Positions 44,589 through 54,298 of a stretch of 64,000 nucleotides of DNA are shown here, piece by piece (within the stretch, counting starts at the first letter, position 1; every line of letters begins with the position of its first letter). Source of the DNA: Mesorhizobium sp. NZP2298 (GTDB lineage Bacteria; Pseudomonadota; Alphaproteobacteria; Rhizobiales; Rhizobiaceae). The stretch is from contig NZ_CP033365.1 in assembly GCF_013170825.1 (NCBI RefSeq), positions 1 to 64,000 on the forward strand, given 5' to 3'. A program made the translations under genes and the position numbers. A model generated the notes under the pieces. That model was not told the DNA's origin, made no database searches, and saw only the letters and a program-made list of their open reading frames with translations.

Positions 44589-45866
44589 TCAGGCAACGCA
44601 GACTTCGCGGATCGAGCTTTCCAGGATGTCGAGGGCTTCGTTCATGACCTCGTCCTGGATGGTGATAGGCGCCAGGAAGCGGATCACGTTGCCGTAGACG
44701 CCGCAGGTCAGCAGGATCAGGCCTTTGTCGAGTGCCTTCAGCCGGATGGCGTTGGCGATCTCCGCCGAGGGCAGGCCCTTCTTGACGTCGTTGAACTCGA
44801 CCGCGTTCATGAAGCCGAGGCCCCTGATATCGACGATCTCGGGCACGTCGTCGCGAATCGACTGCAGGCGCTGCTTCAGCCGCGCGCCAAGCGTGTTGGC
44901 GCGGTCGCACAGCTTTTCGTCCTCGATCACGTCAAGCACGGCGTGAGCCGCGGCGACGCCGATCGGGCTGCCGCCATAGGTGCCGCCGAGGCCACCAGGG
45001 CCGGGCGCATCCATGATCTCGGCGCGGCCGGTGACCGCCGACAGCGGGAAGCCGCCGGCGAGACTCTTGGCCATGGTGGTGATGTCGGCAGCGACCTCAT
45101 GATGATCCATCGCAAACATCTTGCCGGTACGGGCGAAGCCCGTCTGCACTTCGTCAGCGATCAGAAGCATGCCGTGCTGGTCGCAGAGCTTGCGCAGAGC
45201 GGTCAGGAGTTCACGGGGCGCGTCGTAGAAGCCGCCCTCACCCTGGACAGGCTCGATGATGATCGCGGCGACGCGGGCCGGATCGACGTCGGCCTTGAAC
45301 AGCTTGTCGAGCGCGGCAAGCGAATCGGCGACCGAGACACCATGCAGCGCCACTGGGAACGGCACATGGTAGACGTCGCCCGGCATGGCGCCGAAACCGA
45401 CCTTGTAGGGAACGACCTTGCCGGTCAGCGCCATGCCCATGAAGGTGCGGCCATGGAAGCCGCCGCCAAAGGCGATGACGGCCTGGCGGCCGGTGGCGTT
45501 GCGGGCGATCTTGATGGCATTTTCGACCGCCTCGGCGCCGGTGGTGACGAAAATGGTCTTCTTCTCGAACTTGCCGGGCAGCATGGCGTTCAGCCGCTCG
45601 GCCAGCCTGACATAGCTCTCATACGGCACGACCTGGTGGCAGGTGTGGGTGAAGCGGTCGAGCTGCGCCTTGACCGCCTCGATCACCCTGGGGTGGCGGT
45701 GGCCGGTGTTGACGACGGCGATGCCGGAGGAGAAGTCGATGTAGCGGCGGCCCTCGACATCCCAGATCTCCGAGTTTTCAGCCCGGTCGGCGTAGATTTG
45801 CGTGGTCATGCCGACGCCGCGCGAGATCGACTGGTTCTTGCGTTCGGAAATGGCTGAATTCTTCAT
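44589..45866 (-). CDS. gabT: 4-aminobutyrate transaminase
   Basis: A PLP-dependent class III aminotransferase, 425 residues, converting GABA and 2-oxoglutarate to succinate semialdehyde and glutamate. It has FVTTGAEAVENAIKIAR, the FGGGFHGRTFMGMALTGK segment, IIIEPVQGEGGF, the cofactor aspartate in LIADEVQTGFARTG and the Schiff-base lysine in TTMAKSLAGGFPL. ATG 45866 has GAGGGAT upstream. An inverted repeat (TCAGA/TCTGA, 45903-45917) lies upstream. Other omega-amino acids may also be substrates. Confidence 0.9.
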   Translation of the reverse strand: MKNSAISERKNQSISRGVGMTTQIYADRAENSEIWDVEGRRYIDFSSGIAVVNTGHRHPRVIEAVKAQLDRFTHTCHQVVPYESYVRLAERLNAMLPGKFEKKTIFVTTGAEAVENAIKIARNATGRQAVIAFGGGFHGRTFMGMALTGKVVPYKVGFGAMPGDVYHVPFPVALHGVSVADSLAALDKLFKADVDPARVAAIIIEPVQGEGGFYDAPRELLTALRKLCDQHGMLLIADEVQTGFARTGKMFAMDHHEVAADITTMAKSLAGGFPLSAVTGRAEIMDAPGPGGLGGTYGGSPIGVAAAHAVLDVIEDEKLCDRANTLGARLKQRLQSIRDDVPEIVDIRGLGFMNAVEFNDVKKGLPSAEIANAIRLKALDKGLILLTCGVYGNVIRFLAPITIQDEVMNEALDILESSIREVCVA

Positions 45867-46104
45867 GATATCCCTCATCGGGCCGGCGCCCATTCTCGTT
45901 GATCAGATGTCTTCTGACCTTATTTCATGTTTTCCTCAAGTCGGCACCACCGGATGGCGATTGGGCCTGCGACGAGCAGATCTCCGCCCTTAACCAGTCG
46001 GGCGATACAGGTACGAGAACGGTTTCCTTTTTCGGGGGATCGATTATCCTCCGGATATCGGCGAGGCATCGCTGTCAGCGAGCAGCCCGCGGCTGGGGGA
46101 GCCC

Positions 46105-47238
46105 ATGAGCAGGAACGCGACATCGTCCGTCTCGCCGCCATCCGTCAAAACCTCCAGCCTCTTGTCTTTTCCCTCGGCAGTCTGCGTCTGCGCAGCCGCC
46201 CTGCTGCTGGCCAGTTGCCAGAAGCAGGAAGCGGCGGCCAGGAAACTGCCGGTCATGGTGCGCGCGGAAACGGTGGCGATGGCCGACTACGCACCGAGGA
46301 CCTCGCTGACCGGGGTGATCGCGGCGCGCACGCTGAACAATCTGTCGTTTCGGGTCGGCGGCCGCGTCGCCGAGCGGTTTGTCGATGTCGGCCAGCATGT
46401 CGACCAGGGCGCGGTGCTGGCCCGCATCGATCCACAGGAACAGGAATCCGATCTGCGCTCCGCACAAGCCGATCTCGATGCGGCGCAGGCGCAGTTGACC
46501 CAGTCCGCCGCCGCCTTCCAGCGGCAGAAGACGCTGCTCGCCCAAGGCTTCACCACCAGGCGCGATTATGACGCCGCCGACCAGGCGATGAAGGTGGCAC
46601 AAGGCAGCGTCGATGCCGCGCAGAGCGCATTCGCCAATGCCCAGCAAAACCTCTCCTTCACCGAGCTCAAGGCGGGCGCGCCCGGCGTCATCACCGCCCG
46701 CCAGGTCGAAACCGGCCAGGTGGTGCAAGCGGCGCAAGCCGTCTTCACCGTCGCCGAGGACGGAGACCGTGACGCCGTGTTCAACGTGCAGGAGACGCTG
46801 GTCGCCAGGACGCCGGCCTCGCCGGCGGTGACGATCACGCTGTTGGCTGATCCGCAGGTCCGGGCAACAGGCAAGGTGCGCGAAATCTCGCCGGTGGTAG
46901 ACCAGGCCTCCGGTTCGATCCGGGTCAGGGTCGGCATTCCCGACACGCCGGCCGGCATGCCGCTAGGGGCGGCCGTGATCGGCTCGGTCAGCGCCAAGCC
47001 GGCGAAGGCGATCCTGTTGCCCTGGCAGGCACTGACGTCCAGTGCCGGCAGGCCGGCCGTCTGGATTGTCGACCCCGCGACCAAGGCAGTGTCGACGACG
47101 CCGATCGAGGTGCTGGCCTTCGATTCAGGCACGGTCGTCGTCGCCAGCGGTCTGAACGAAGGCCAGAGTGTCGTTACCGCGGGCGGGCAGTTACTCAGTC
47201 CCGGCCAGACGGTGGAGATATCGGGGGCGGGCCAATGA
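46105..47238 (+). CDS. RND efflux adaptor lipoprotein, first
   Basis: A 377-residue periplasmic membrane-fusion protein. The N-terminus ends with a lipobox (LLASC), predicting a lipid anchor. The lipoyl halves appear as VGGRVAERFVDVGQHVDQGAVLARID and SFTELKAGAPGVITARQVETGQVV in pieces, around a helical hairpin, followed by the beta-barrel domain. GGGGGAG precedes the ATG. It overlaps the second adaptor gene by four bases. Two adaptors with one pump are as in Pseudomonas TriABC. Confidence 0.9.
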   Translation: MSRNATSSVSPPSVKTSSLLSFPSAVCVCAAALLLASCQKQEAAARKLPVMVRAETVAMADYAPRTSLTGVIAARTLNNLSFRVGGRVAERFVDVGQHVDQGAVLARIDPQEQESDLRSAQADLDAAQAQLTQSAAAFQRQKTLLAQGFTTRRDYDAADQAMKVAQGSVDAAQSAFANAQQNLSFTELKAGAPGVITARQVETGQVVQAAQAVFTVAEDGDRDAVFNVQETLVARTPASPAVTITLLADPQVRATGKVREISPVVDQASGSIRVRVGIPDTPAGMPLGAAVIGSVSAKPAKAILLPWQALTSSAGRPAVWIVDPATKAVSTTPIEVLAFDSGTVVVASGLNEGQSVVTAGGQLLSPGQTVEISGAGQ

Positions 47239-48311
47239 ACCGGCTGCCACGAATTGTGCTCGGCCTGTTCGCGCTTGGCGCGCTCGCCGCCTGCTCGAAA
47301 TCCGAAGAAAAGCCGCCGGAGATCATCCGGCCGGTGCTTTCGGTGGTGGTCGAGCCGCGCACGATCGAGACCTTCGGCTTCGCCGGCTCGGTCGAGCCGC
47401 AGGTCAGCGCCGACCTTGCCTTCCGTCTGCTTGGCCGGGTCGTCTCGCGCGACGTCAAGGTCGGCGACCTCGTCACCAAGGGCACGACGATCGCCGCGCT
47501 CGACCCGACCGCGCTGGAGCTGGCGGTGCAAGCGGCCAAGGCAGAGCTCTCCAATGCCGAGGCACAGTTCGCCAACGCCGCGGCGAGCGAGGAGCGCCAG
47601 CGCCAGCTGCTAGCCTCGGCCAACGCTTCGCAGGCCGTCTTCGATGCCGCGCAGCAGGCACGCGAGGCTGCGGAAGCCAGCGTCGAGCGAGCCAGGGCTT
47701 CGCTGGCCAAATCGCAGGAACAGCTTGGCTATGCCAGGCTGTTCTCCGACTTCGACGGCGTCGTCACCGCGGTCGGCGCCGAGGTCGGGCAGACGGTCTC
47801 GGCAGGCCAGACAGTCGTCACCGTGGCGCGCTCCGACCTGCGCGAAGCGGTGATCGACATTCCCGACCAGCTGATCGGCGATCTCACCGCCGGCACGCCG
47901 TTCCAGGTCATCCTGCAATCGCTGCCGACGATCCACACCGAGGCCAAGCTGCGCGAGATCGCGCCACAGGCGGAGGGGTCGACGCGCACCCGGCGCGTGC
48001 GGCTGACGCTCACCGATCCGCCGCAGGCCTTCAGGCTCGGCTCGACGATAACGGCGACCCGCGTGACCAAGGTGGCGCCAACGATCGAACTGCCGATGTC
48101 GGCGTTGTTCGAAAAGAACGGTTCCGACAAAGTCTGGATCGTCGACCCGCGGACGTCGAGCGTGAGCACGCGCGACATCAAGATCGCTTCCAGGAATGGC
48201 GGCACCTTCACGGTGGCCGAGGGACTTGAGGCCGGCATGCGCGTGGTCACCGCGGGCGTCCATAGCCTGAGCCAAGGCCAGAAGGTTAGAGTGCCGGAGG
48301 GCGGCGTCTGA
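47235..48311 (+). CDS. RND efflux adaptor lipoprotein, second
   Basis: A 358-residue membrane-fusion protein paralogous to the preceding one. Lipobox LAAC follows the hydrophobic signal LPRIVLGLFALGA. It has the lipoyl segment LLGRVVSRDVKVGDLVTKGT, a coiled-coil hairpin rich in alanine and glutamate, and YARLFSDFDGVVTAVGAEVG. Its start is inside the first adaptor stop (ATGA), and its stop overlaps the pump start (TGATG), so all three are coupled. In TriABC both adaptors are needed for efflux. Confidence 0.9.
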   Translation: MNRLPRIVLGLFALGALAACSKSEEKPPEIIRPVLSVVVEPRTIETFGFAGSVEPQVSADLAFRLLGRVVSRDVKVGDLVTKGTTIAALDPTALELAVQAAKAELSNAEAQFANAAASEERQRQLLASANASQAVFDAAQQAREAAEASVERARASLAKSQEQLGYARLFSDFDGVVTAVGAEVGQTVSAGQTVVTVARSDLREAVIDIPDQLIGDLTAGTPFQVILQSLPTIHTEAKLREIAPQAEGSTRTRRVRLTLTDPPQAFRLGSTITATRVTKVAPTIELPMSALFEKNGSDKVWIVDPRTSSVSTRDIKIASRNGGTFTVAEGLEAGMRVVTAGVHSLSQGQKVRVPEGGV

Positions 48312-51300
48312 TGAAGGGCTTCAATCTCTCCGACTGGGCGCTCAGCCACCGCTCGATGGTCTGGTATTTCATGCTGGTCTTCGTGGTGGCCGGCATATTC
48401 TCCTACCTCAATCTCGGCCGCGAGGAAGACCCCAACTTCACCATCAAGACGATGATCATCCAGGCCAACTGGCCGGGCGCGTCGGTCAAGGAGACGGTGC
48501 AGCAGGTGACCGACCGCATCGAGAAGAAGCTCGAGGAGCTCGACAGCCTCGACTTCACCAGATCCGTCACCACCGCCGGCCAGACCGTCATCTTCGTCAA
48601 CCTGAAGGACACCACCAGGGCGCGCGATGTCGTGCCGAACTGGCTTCAGGTGCGCAACATGGTCAACGATATCAAGGCGCAGTTTCCGCAAGGCGTGCAG
48701 GGGCCGTTCTTCAACGACCGCTTCGGCGATGTCTACGGCAACATCTATGCCTTCACATCGGACGGGCTGACGCCGCGCCAATTGCGCGACTATGTCGAGG
48801 ACGTCCGCACAAGAATCCTGACCGTGCCCAATGCCGGCAAGGTCGACCTCGTCGGCGCGCAGGACGAGGCCATATACCTGGAATTCTCGACGCGCCAGAT
48901 CGCGGCCCTTGGCCTCAACCAGCAGGCGATCGTCGCCAGCCTGCAGGCGCAGAACGCGATAACGCCGTCCGGCGTCATCCAGTCCGGACCGGAGCGCATC
49001 AGCGTGCGCGTGGACGGCCAGTTCACGTCCGAAGAGAGCCTGCGTGCCATCAATCTGCGCGTCAACGACCGCTTCTTCCGGCTGAGCGACGTGGCAACGA
49101 TCACACGCGGCTATGTCGATCCGCCGACGGCACTGTTCCGTTTCAACGGCCAGGACGCCATCGCGCTCGCCATCGGCATGAAGCCCAACGCCAATCTGCT
49201 CGATTTCGGCGCGGCGCTGCACAGGGAGATGAACAAGGTGCTGGCCGACCTGCCGGTCGGCGTCGGCGTGCATCTGGTCGCCGACCAGCCGGTGATCGTC
49301 GAGGAGGCGGTCTCGGGCTTCACCCGCGCGCTGTTCGAGGCGGTGGCCATCGTGCTTGCTGTCTCATTCATCAGCCTTGGCATGCGCGCCGGCTTCGTCG
49401 TGGCGCTGTCGATCCCGCTGGTGCTGGCCATCACCTTCACGGTCATGGAGTATCTCGGCATTTCGCTGCAGCGCATTTCGCTTGGCGCACTGATCATCGC
49501 ACTCGGGCTTCTGGTCGACGACGCCATGATCGCGGTCGAGATGATGGTGGCGCGGCTGGAGGTTGGCGACAACCTGCGCAAGGCGGCGACCTATGTCTAC
49601 ATCTCGACCGCCTTCCCGATGCTGACCGGCACGCTGGTGACGGTCGCCGGCTTCATCCCGATCGGCCTCAACTCAAGTGCCGCCGGCGAATACACCTTCA
49701 CCCTGTTCGTCGTCATCGCCGTGTCGTTGCTGGTGTCATGGATCGTGGCGGTGCTGTTCGCGCCGCTGCTGGGGGTAACCATCCTGCCTGCGACGATGAA
49801 GACCAAGCATCACGACCAGCCTGGCCGATTCACTTCGCTGTTCCGGCGGGCGCTGGTGTTTTCGGTGCGCCGGCACTGGCTGACCATCATCGTCACGGTG
49901 CTGTTGTTCGCGGCCTCGATCGCCGGCTTCAGCCTCGTCCAGCAACAGTTCTTCCCGCCGTCCGACCGGCCGGAGCTGATCGTCGACTGGAACCTGCCAC
50001 AGAACTCGTCGATCGCCGAGACGCGCGACCAGATGGAACGGTTCGAGCAGCGGGCGCTGGTCGGCAATCCCGACATCGACCATTTCAGTTCCTATATCGG
50101 CCAAGGCGCGGTGCGCTTCGTGCTGGCCTATGATGTGCAGCCGGCCAACCCCTATTTCGGCCAGACCGTGATCGTCACCAAGAGCCTCGAGGCGCGCAAC
50201 CGGGTCAAGCCGGCGCTGGAAAGGCTGTTGCGCGAGGAATTTGTCGGCACCGACGCCTTCGTCAAACTGCTCGAACTCGGACCGCCTGTCGGCCGTCCGG
50301 TGCAGTATCGCGTCGGCGGACCAGACATCCAGACCGTGCGCGAGTTGGCGCAGCAATTCGCCGGCCTCATCTCGGCCAATCCGAAACTCGCAGCCCCCAC
50401 CTTCGACTGGAACGAGCCGCAGCGCGTGCTGAGGGTCGACGTGCTGCAGGACAAGGCGCGCCAGCTCGGCATCACCTCCTCCGACATCGCCAGCGCGCTG
50501 AACAGCACGGTAGGCGGCGCCACCATCACCCAGGTGCGCGACGCCACCTATCTGATCAATGTCGTGGCGCGCTCACGCGATGCCGAACGCGGCTCGATCG
50601 GGACGCTGCAGAACATGCAGCTGCCGACCAGCACCGGCGAAGCCATCCCGCTCGCGGCGGTGGCCAATTTCAGTTACGACCTCGAGCAGCCGACAGTGTG
50701 GCGGCGTGACCGCATTCCGACGATCACCGTGCGCGCCGGCATGGTGGGCGACACGCTGCCGGCCACCGTGGTCAACGAGCTGAAGCCGTCGGTGGATGCC
50801 TTCATCGCCAAGCTGCCGCCGGGCTATTCGGTGGAAACCGCCGGCTCGGTCGAGGAAAGCGCCAAAAGCCAGGGGCCGATCGCGGCCGTGGTGCCGCTGA
50901 TGCTGTTCATCATGGCGACCATCCTGATGGTACAGTTGCAGAGCTTCCAGCGCCTGTTCCTGGTCGTGGCGGTGGCGCCGCTCGGGCTGATCGGCGTGGT
51001 GGCCGCCCTGGTGCCGAGCGGCGCGCCGCTCGGCTTCGTCGCCATCCTCGGCGTGCTGGCGCTGATCGGCATCCTGATCCGCAACTCGGTCATCCTGATC
51101 GTCCAGATCGAGGATCTCGTCCGAGAGGGTAAGGACCGATGGACGGCCGTCATCGAGGCGACCGAACACCGCATGCGGCCGATCGCGCTGACGGCGGCCG
51201 CCGCCAGCCTGGCGCTGATCCCGATCGCGCGCGAAGTGTTCTGGGGACCGATGGCCTATGCGATGATGGGCGGCATCATCGCGGGGACGGCGATCACGCT

Positions 51301-51409
51301 GCTGTTTCTGCCGGCGCTTTATGTGACGTGGTTCAGGGTCAAGGAGCCCAAGCAAGGGGACGAACCATCCGTTCCGGAGAACGGCGAACTGGCGCAAGGT
51401 TCGACTTAA
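48311..51409 (+). CDS. RND efflux transporter permease (TriC-like)
   Basis: A 1032-residue inner-membrane proton antiporter of the HAE1/AcrB family. N-terminal helix (WYFMLVFVVAGIFSYL), porter domain, then membrane blocks with the proton-relay aspartate pair in LGLLVDDAMIAVEMM, and a second half ending LLFLPALYVTWF. N-terminus MKGFNLSDWAL and the two upstream adaptors suggest TriC-type pumps, which export triclosan and other organics. No outer-membrane channel or regulator gene is adjacent, so a TolC-type partner must come from elsewhere. Confidence 0.92.
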   Translation: MKGFNLSDWALSHRSMVWYFMLVFVVAGIFSYLNLGREEDPNFTIKTMIIQANWPGASVKETVQQVTDRIEKKLEELDSLDFTRSVTTAGQTVIFVNLKDTTRARDVVPNWLQVRNMVNDIKAQFPQGVQGPFFNDRFGDVYGNIYAFTSDGLTPRQLRDYVEDVRTRILTVPNAGKVDLVGAQDEAIYLEFSTRQIAALGLNQQAIVASLQAQNAITPSGVIQSGPERISVRVDGQFTSEESLRAINLRVNDRFFRLSDVATITRGYVDPPTALFRFNGQDAIALAIGMKPNANLLDFGAALHREMNKVLADLPVGVGVHLVADQPVIVEEAVSGFTRALFEAVAIVLAVSFISLGMRAGFVVALSIPLVLAITFTVMEYLGISLQRISLGALIIALGLLVDDAMIAVEMMVARLEVGDNLRKAATYVYISTAFPMLTGTLVTVAGFIPIGLNSSAAGEYTFTLFVVIAVSLLVSWIVAVLFAPLLGVTILPATMKTKHHDQPGRFTSLFRRALVFSVRRHWLTIIVTVLLFAASIAGFSLVQQQFFPPSDRPELIVDWNLPQNSSIAETRDQMERFEQRALVGNPDIDHFSSYIGQGAVRFVLAYDVQPANPYFGQTVIVTKSLEARNRVKPALERLLREEFVGTDAFVKLLELGPPVGRPVQYRVGGPDIQTVRELAQQFAGLISANPKLAAPTFDWNEPQRVLRVDVLQDKARQLGITSSDIASALNSTVGGATITQVRDATYLINVVARSRDAERGSIGTLQNMQLPTSTGEAIPLAAVANFSYDLEQPTVWRRDRIPTITVRAGMVGDTLPATVVNELKPSVDAFIAKLPPGYSVETAGSVEESAKSQGPIAAVVPLMLFIMATILMVQLQSFQRLFLVVAVAPLGLIGVVAALVPSGAPLGFVAILGVLALIGILIRNSVILIVQIEDLVREGKDRWTAVIEATEHRMRPIALTAAAASLALIPIAREVFWGPMAYAMMGGIIAGTAITLLFLPALYVTWFRVKEPKQGDEPSVPENGELAQGST

Positions 51410-51421
51410 GACCCTGCTGTA

Positions 51422-51757
51422 TCACTCGTTATCGTTGGACGGCACAGGGAGTGATTTGGCGCGCTGCCATGGCGACGATTTGGAACTGCGCCAGGCATGC
51501 CAACCTTTCGGCAAATCCGCCAATGCCAAGATGCTTTCATCCCGCCGAACCACCTCCTGCAGTCCGACGAGCATTATCTCGCGTTCGTTCCAATCTCGCG
51601 TGTCGCTGCTGTGGAATTGCCAACTGCCAGCTTCTTCGTTGTAGATGTCGTCGTCGGCTTCATGCACAACGTGTGCGATCCAGTCGTCAGATTTGAATAT
51701 ACTCTTGTCCGATAGCACCGCGACATTGGGTGGATCTGCAAACTTCCATTCCTCCAT
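51422..51757 (-). CDS. DUF2185-like small protein
   Basis: A 111-residue protein: MEEWKFADPPNVAVLSDKSI, DWIAHVVHEADDD, GSWQFHSSD, EIMLVGLQEVVRRDESILAL and ADLPKGWHAWR. The pattern (DPPNVAV, VxHDxDD, WQF, ADLPxGWxAxR) fits my memory of DUF2185, whose function is unknown; some relatives act as immunity proteins. ATG 51757 has GGGGAA upstream, excluding an arginine-rich extension. Its base composition is less GC-rich than the flanking genes. It lies between the RND pump and the dipeptide transporter without clear relation to either. Confidence 0.65.
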   Translation of the reverse strand: MEEWKFADPPNVAVLSDKSIFKSDDWIAHVVHEADDDIYNEEAGSWQFHSSDTRDWNEREIMLVGLQEVVRRDESILALADLPKGWHAWRSSKSSPWQRAKSLPVPSNDNE

Positions 51758-51801
51758 GGAATTCCCCGAAGACGGTTGGTCTGTGCACAGGAAGAACGAA
51801 T

Positions 51802-52551
51802 TCAGGCGCTTCTCACAAACCCGTCGCTGGCTCGCAGCAGGTTGCGCGTATAGTCCTTTGAAACACGGCGCTCGACAAGGTCGCCCGCGCTCAGGTTCTC
51901 CACCGCCTCGCCGCTTTGCATCACCATCAGCCGCTCGCACATATGGGTGATGATGGCGAGGTCGTGGCTGACCATCAGGAAGGTCAGCTTGCGCCGCCGG
52001 CGGACCTCTTCTAGAAGGTTGAGCACTTCCGCCTGCACCGAGGCATCGAGCGCCGAGGTCGGCTCATCGAGCAGCAGGATCGACGGCTCGAGGATGAGCG
52101 CACGCGCGATCGCCACGCGCTGGCGCTGGCCGCCGGACAATTGGTGCGCGTAGCGGAAGCGAAAACCGTTGCCGAGGCCGACCTCGTCGAGCGCGCGTTC
52201 GATGCGCTTTTCGCCGTCGGCAAAGCCGTGGATGGCAAGCGGCTCCTGCAGCAGGCGGTCGACGGTCTGGCGCGGATGCAGCGAGCCATACGGATCCTGG
52301 AAGACCATCTGCACTTCGCGGTAAAAGGCCTTGTCGCGCCGCGCGCCGAGCGTCTTGCCATTGACGGTGATGCTGCCCGACGCGACCGGCGCAAGGTCGG
52401 CGATCGCCCTGAGCAGCGTTGATTTGCCGGAACCGCTCTCGCCGACCAGGCCGAACGATTCGCCCGGCTGCACGTCGAGGCTGACGCCCTTCAGCGCGCG
52501 AAAACGGTCGAAGATCACCTCCAGCCTGTCTACGGCAATCGCTGATGTCAT
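51802..52551 (-). CDS. Peptide ABC transporter ATP-binding protein (DppF/OppF-like)
   Basis: A 249-residue ATPase: Walker A GLVGESGSGKSTLL, Q-loop VFQDPYGSLHP, signature LSGGQRQRVAIARAL, Walker B SILLLDEPTSALD, H-loop MVSHDLA. The C-terminal oligopeptide extension is short. Its ATG lies in the stop of the preceding ATPase gene (ATGA). It is the last gene of a five-gene peptide (or nickel/opine-type) importer. Confidence 0.93.
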   Translation of the reverse strand: MTSAIAVDRLEVIFDRFRALKGVSLDVQPGESFGLVGESGSGKSTLLRAIADLAPVASGSITVNGKTLGARRDKAFYREVQMVFQDPYGSLHPRQTVDRLLQEPLAIHGFADGEKRIERALDEVGLGNGFRFRYAHQLSGGQRQRVAIARALILEPSILLLDEPTSALDASVQAEVLNLLEEVRRRRKLTFLMVSHDLAIITHMCERLMVMQSGEAVENLSAGDLVERRVSKDYTRNLLRASDGFVRSA

Positions 52552-53381
52552 GCCGCCCACTCCGGCTTGCGGTCGAGCACCGGCAGCGGGTGGCGGTCGG
52601 CGCCGATCTTGGGCATGCAGTTCAGCAGGCCGCGCGTGTAGGGATGCTGGGCTTGGCCGAGTTCCGAGGCCTTGAGCTGCTCGACCACCTTGCCGGCATA
52701 CATGACGAGGACGCGGTCGCAGAAGGACGAGACCAGGCGCAGATCGTGCGAGATGAAGATCAGCCCCATGCCACGATCGCTGACCAATTTATCGAGGATG
52801 CCTAGCACGTCGAGCTGCACGGTGACGTCGAGCGCGGAGGTCGGCTCGTCGGCAATCATCATTTCCGGTCCGGCGATCAGCATCATGGCGATCATGGCGC
52901 GCTGGCCCATACCGCCGGACACTTCATGCGGATGCAGGTCGAAGACACGCTTGGGGTCGCGGATCTGCACCGCCTCCAGCATGGCCAGCGCCCGCTCGCG
53001 AGCCTCGGCCCTGGAAACCCTTTCGTGCGTGCGCAGCGTTTCGACGATCTGCCGGCCGATGCTCATCACCGGATCGAGCGAATATTTCGGATCCTGCAGG
53101 ATCATGGCGATGCGGTTGCCCCGCAACGCCCGGCGTTGGCGCGGCGAGATGCCTAGCAGGTCGATGCCGTCGAAGGCCAATTTGTTGGCCGATATCCGGG
53201 CCTGCGGCGGCGTCAGTCCCATGATGGCGCGGCCAGTCTGCGACTTGCCCGAGCCGGACTCGCCGACGATGCCGAGCCGTTCGCGGCCAAGCGAGAAGGA
53301 GACGCCGCGCACCGCTTCGATCAACCCGGTGCGGGTTGGGAAAGTGACACGCAGATCCTCGACCTCAAGAAGCGCGCTCAT
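52548..53381 (-). CDS. Peptide ABC transporter ATP-binding protein (DppD/OppD-like)
   Basis: A 277-residue ATPase: Walker A GIVGESGSGKSQTGRAIMG, signature VSGGMGQRAMIAMML, Walker B MMIADEPTSALD, H-loop FISHDLRLV, and the C-terminal peptide-transporter extension (HPYTRGLLNCMPKI). It pairs with the second ATPase to power import. It overlaps both neighbours by four bases (ATGA). Confidence 0.93.
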   Translation of the reverse strand: MSALLEVEDLRVTFPTRTGLIEAVRGVSFSLGRERLGIVGESGSGKSQTGRAIMGLTPPQARISANKLAFDGIDLLGISPRQRRALRGNRIAMILQDPKYSLDPVMSIGRQIVETLRTHERVSRAEARERALAMLEAVQIRDPKRVFDLHPHEVSGGMGQRAMIAMMLIAGPEMMIADEPTSALDVTVQLDVLGILDKLVSDRGMGLIFISHDLRLVSSFCDRVLVMYAGKVVEQLKASELGQAQHPYTRGLLNCMPKIGADRHPLPVLDRKPEWAA

Positions 53382-54298
53382 TGGTCACCACTGCGGGGAT
53401 CGAGCGCATCGCGCAGGCCGTCGCCGAGCAGGTTGAAGCCGAGGCTGACGATGAGGATGGCGAAGCCCGGGGCGCCGGCCACCCACCACTGGTCGAGGAT
53501 GAAGCGGCGGCCGGACGCGATCATCGTGCCCCATTCGGGCAGCGGCGGCTGCGCGCCGAGACCGAGGAAGCCAAGGCCGGCGGCGGTCAGGATGATACCA
53601 GCCATGTCGAGCGTCACGCGGACGATCAGCGAGGAGATGCAGAGCGGCATGATGTGGCGCAGCACGATACGAGTGGGCGAGGCGCCCATCAATTGCACCG
53701 CCTTGATGTAATCGGAATTGCGCACCGTCAGCGTTTCGGCGCGCGCGATGCGGGCATAGGGCGGCCAGGAGGTGATGGCGATGGCAAGCACCGCGTTTTC
53801 GATGCCGGGGCCGAGCGCCGCCACGAAGGCCAGCGCCAGGACCAGCTTCGGGAAAGCGAGGAAGATGTCGGTGATGCGCATCAGGACGGCATCGGTCCAG
53901 CCGCCGGCGTAACCGGCGACGGTGCCGACCAGCAGACCGATGGGGGCCGCGATAATGGCGACCAGGATGACGACATAGAGCGTCCAGCGCGAACCGTAGA
54001 GGATGCGTGAAAGGATATCGCGGCCGAGGTCGTCGGTGCCGAACCAGTGCTGCTCGCTCGGCGCCAGCAGCCGCGCGTTCTTCAGATCGCCGAAGGTCGG
54101 CGAATAGGGCGCCAGCACGCCGGCAAGGGCGGCGATGACCAGCAGGGCGATGATGATCAGCAGGCCGACGAGCGCCAGCCGGTTGGCGGAAAAACGCCGC
54201 CACGCGACATAGGCGCGGCCAAGCCTTGCCTGCATGCGCGAGGCCGGCCGCTCGCTGAGCAGCCAGTCGCGCCGGCTCTGGATGGTGTCTGTACTCAT
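53378..54298 (-). CDS. Peptide ABC transporter permease (DppC-like)
   Basis: A 306-residue inner-membrane permease. The N-terminal cytosolic segment is followed by helix LALVGLLIIIALLVIAALAGVLA, the HWFGTDDLGRDILSRILYG motif typical of DppC/OppC, and the EAA-like loop AETLTVRNSDYIKAVQLMGAS in part. ATG 54298 is chosen; the longer upstream frame overlaps dppB in another frame and is not conserved. It overlaps dppB by four bases. Confidence 0.93.
   Translation of the reverse strand: MSTDTIQSRRDWLLSERPASRMQARLGRAYVAWRRFSANRLALVGLLIIIALLVIAALAGVLAPYSPTFGDLKNARLLAPSEQHWFGTDDLGRDILSRILYGSRWTLYVVILVAIIAAPIGLLVGTVAGYAGGWTDAVLMRITDIFLAFPKLVLALAFVAALGPGIENAVLAIAITSWPPYARIARAETLTVRNSDYIKAVQLMGASPTRIVLRHIMPLCISSLIVRVTLDMAGIILTAAGLGFLGLGAQPPLPEWGTMIASGRRFILDQWWVAGAPGFAILIVSLGFNLLGDGLRDALDPRSGDQ

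Noticed and set aside
45903..45917. TCAGA/TCTGA inverted repeat upstream of gabT as a GabR-type operator
   Set aside because: Only five matched bases per arm and no regulator gene nearby; too weak to claim.
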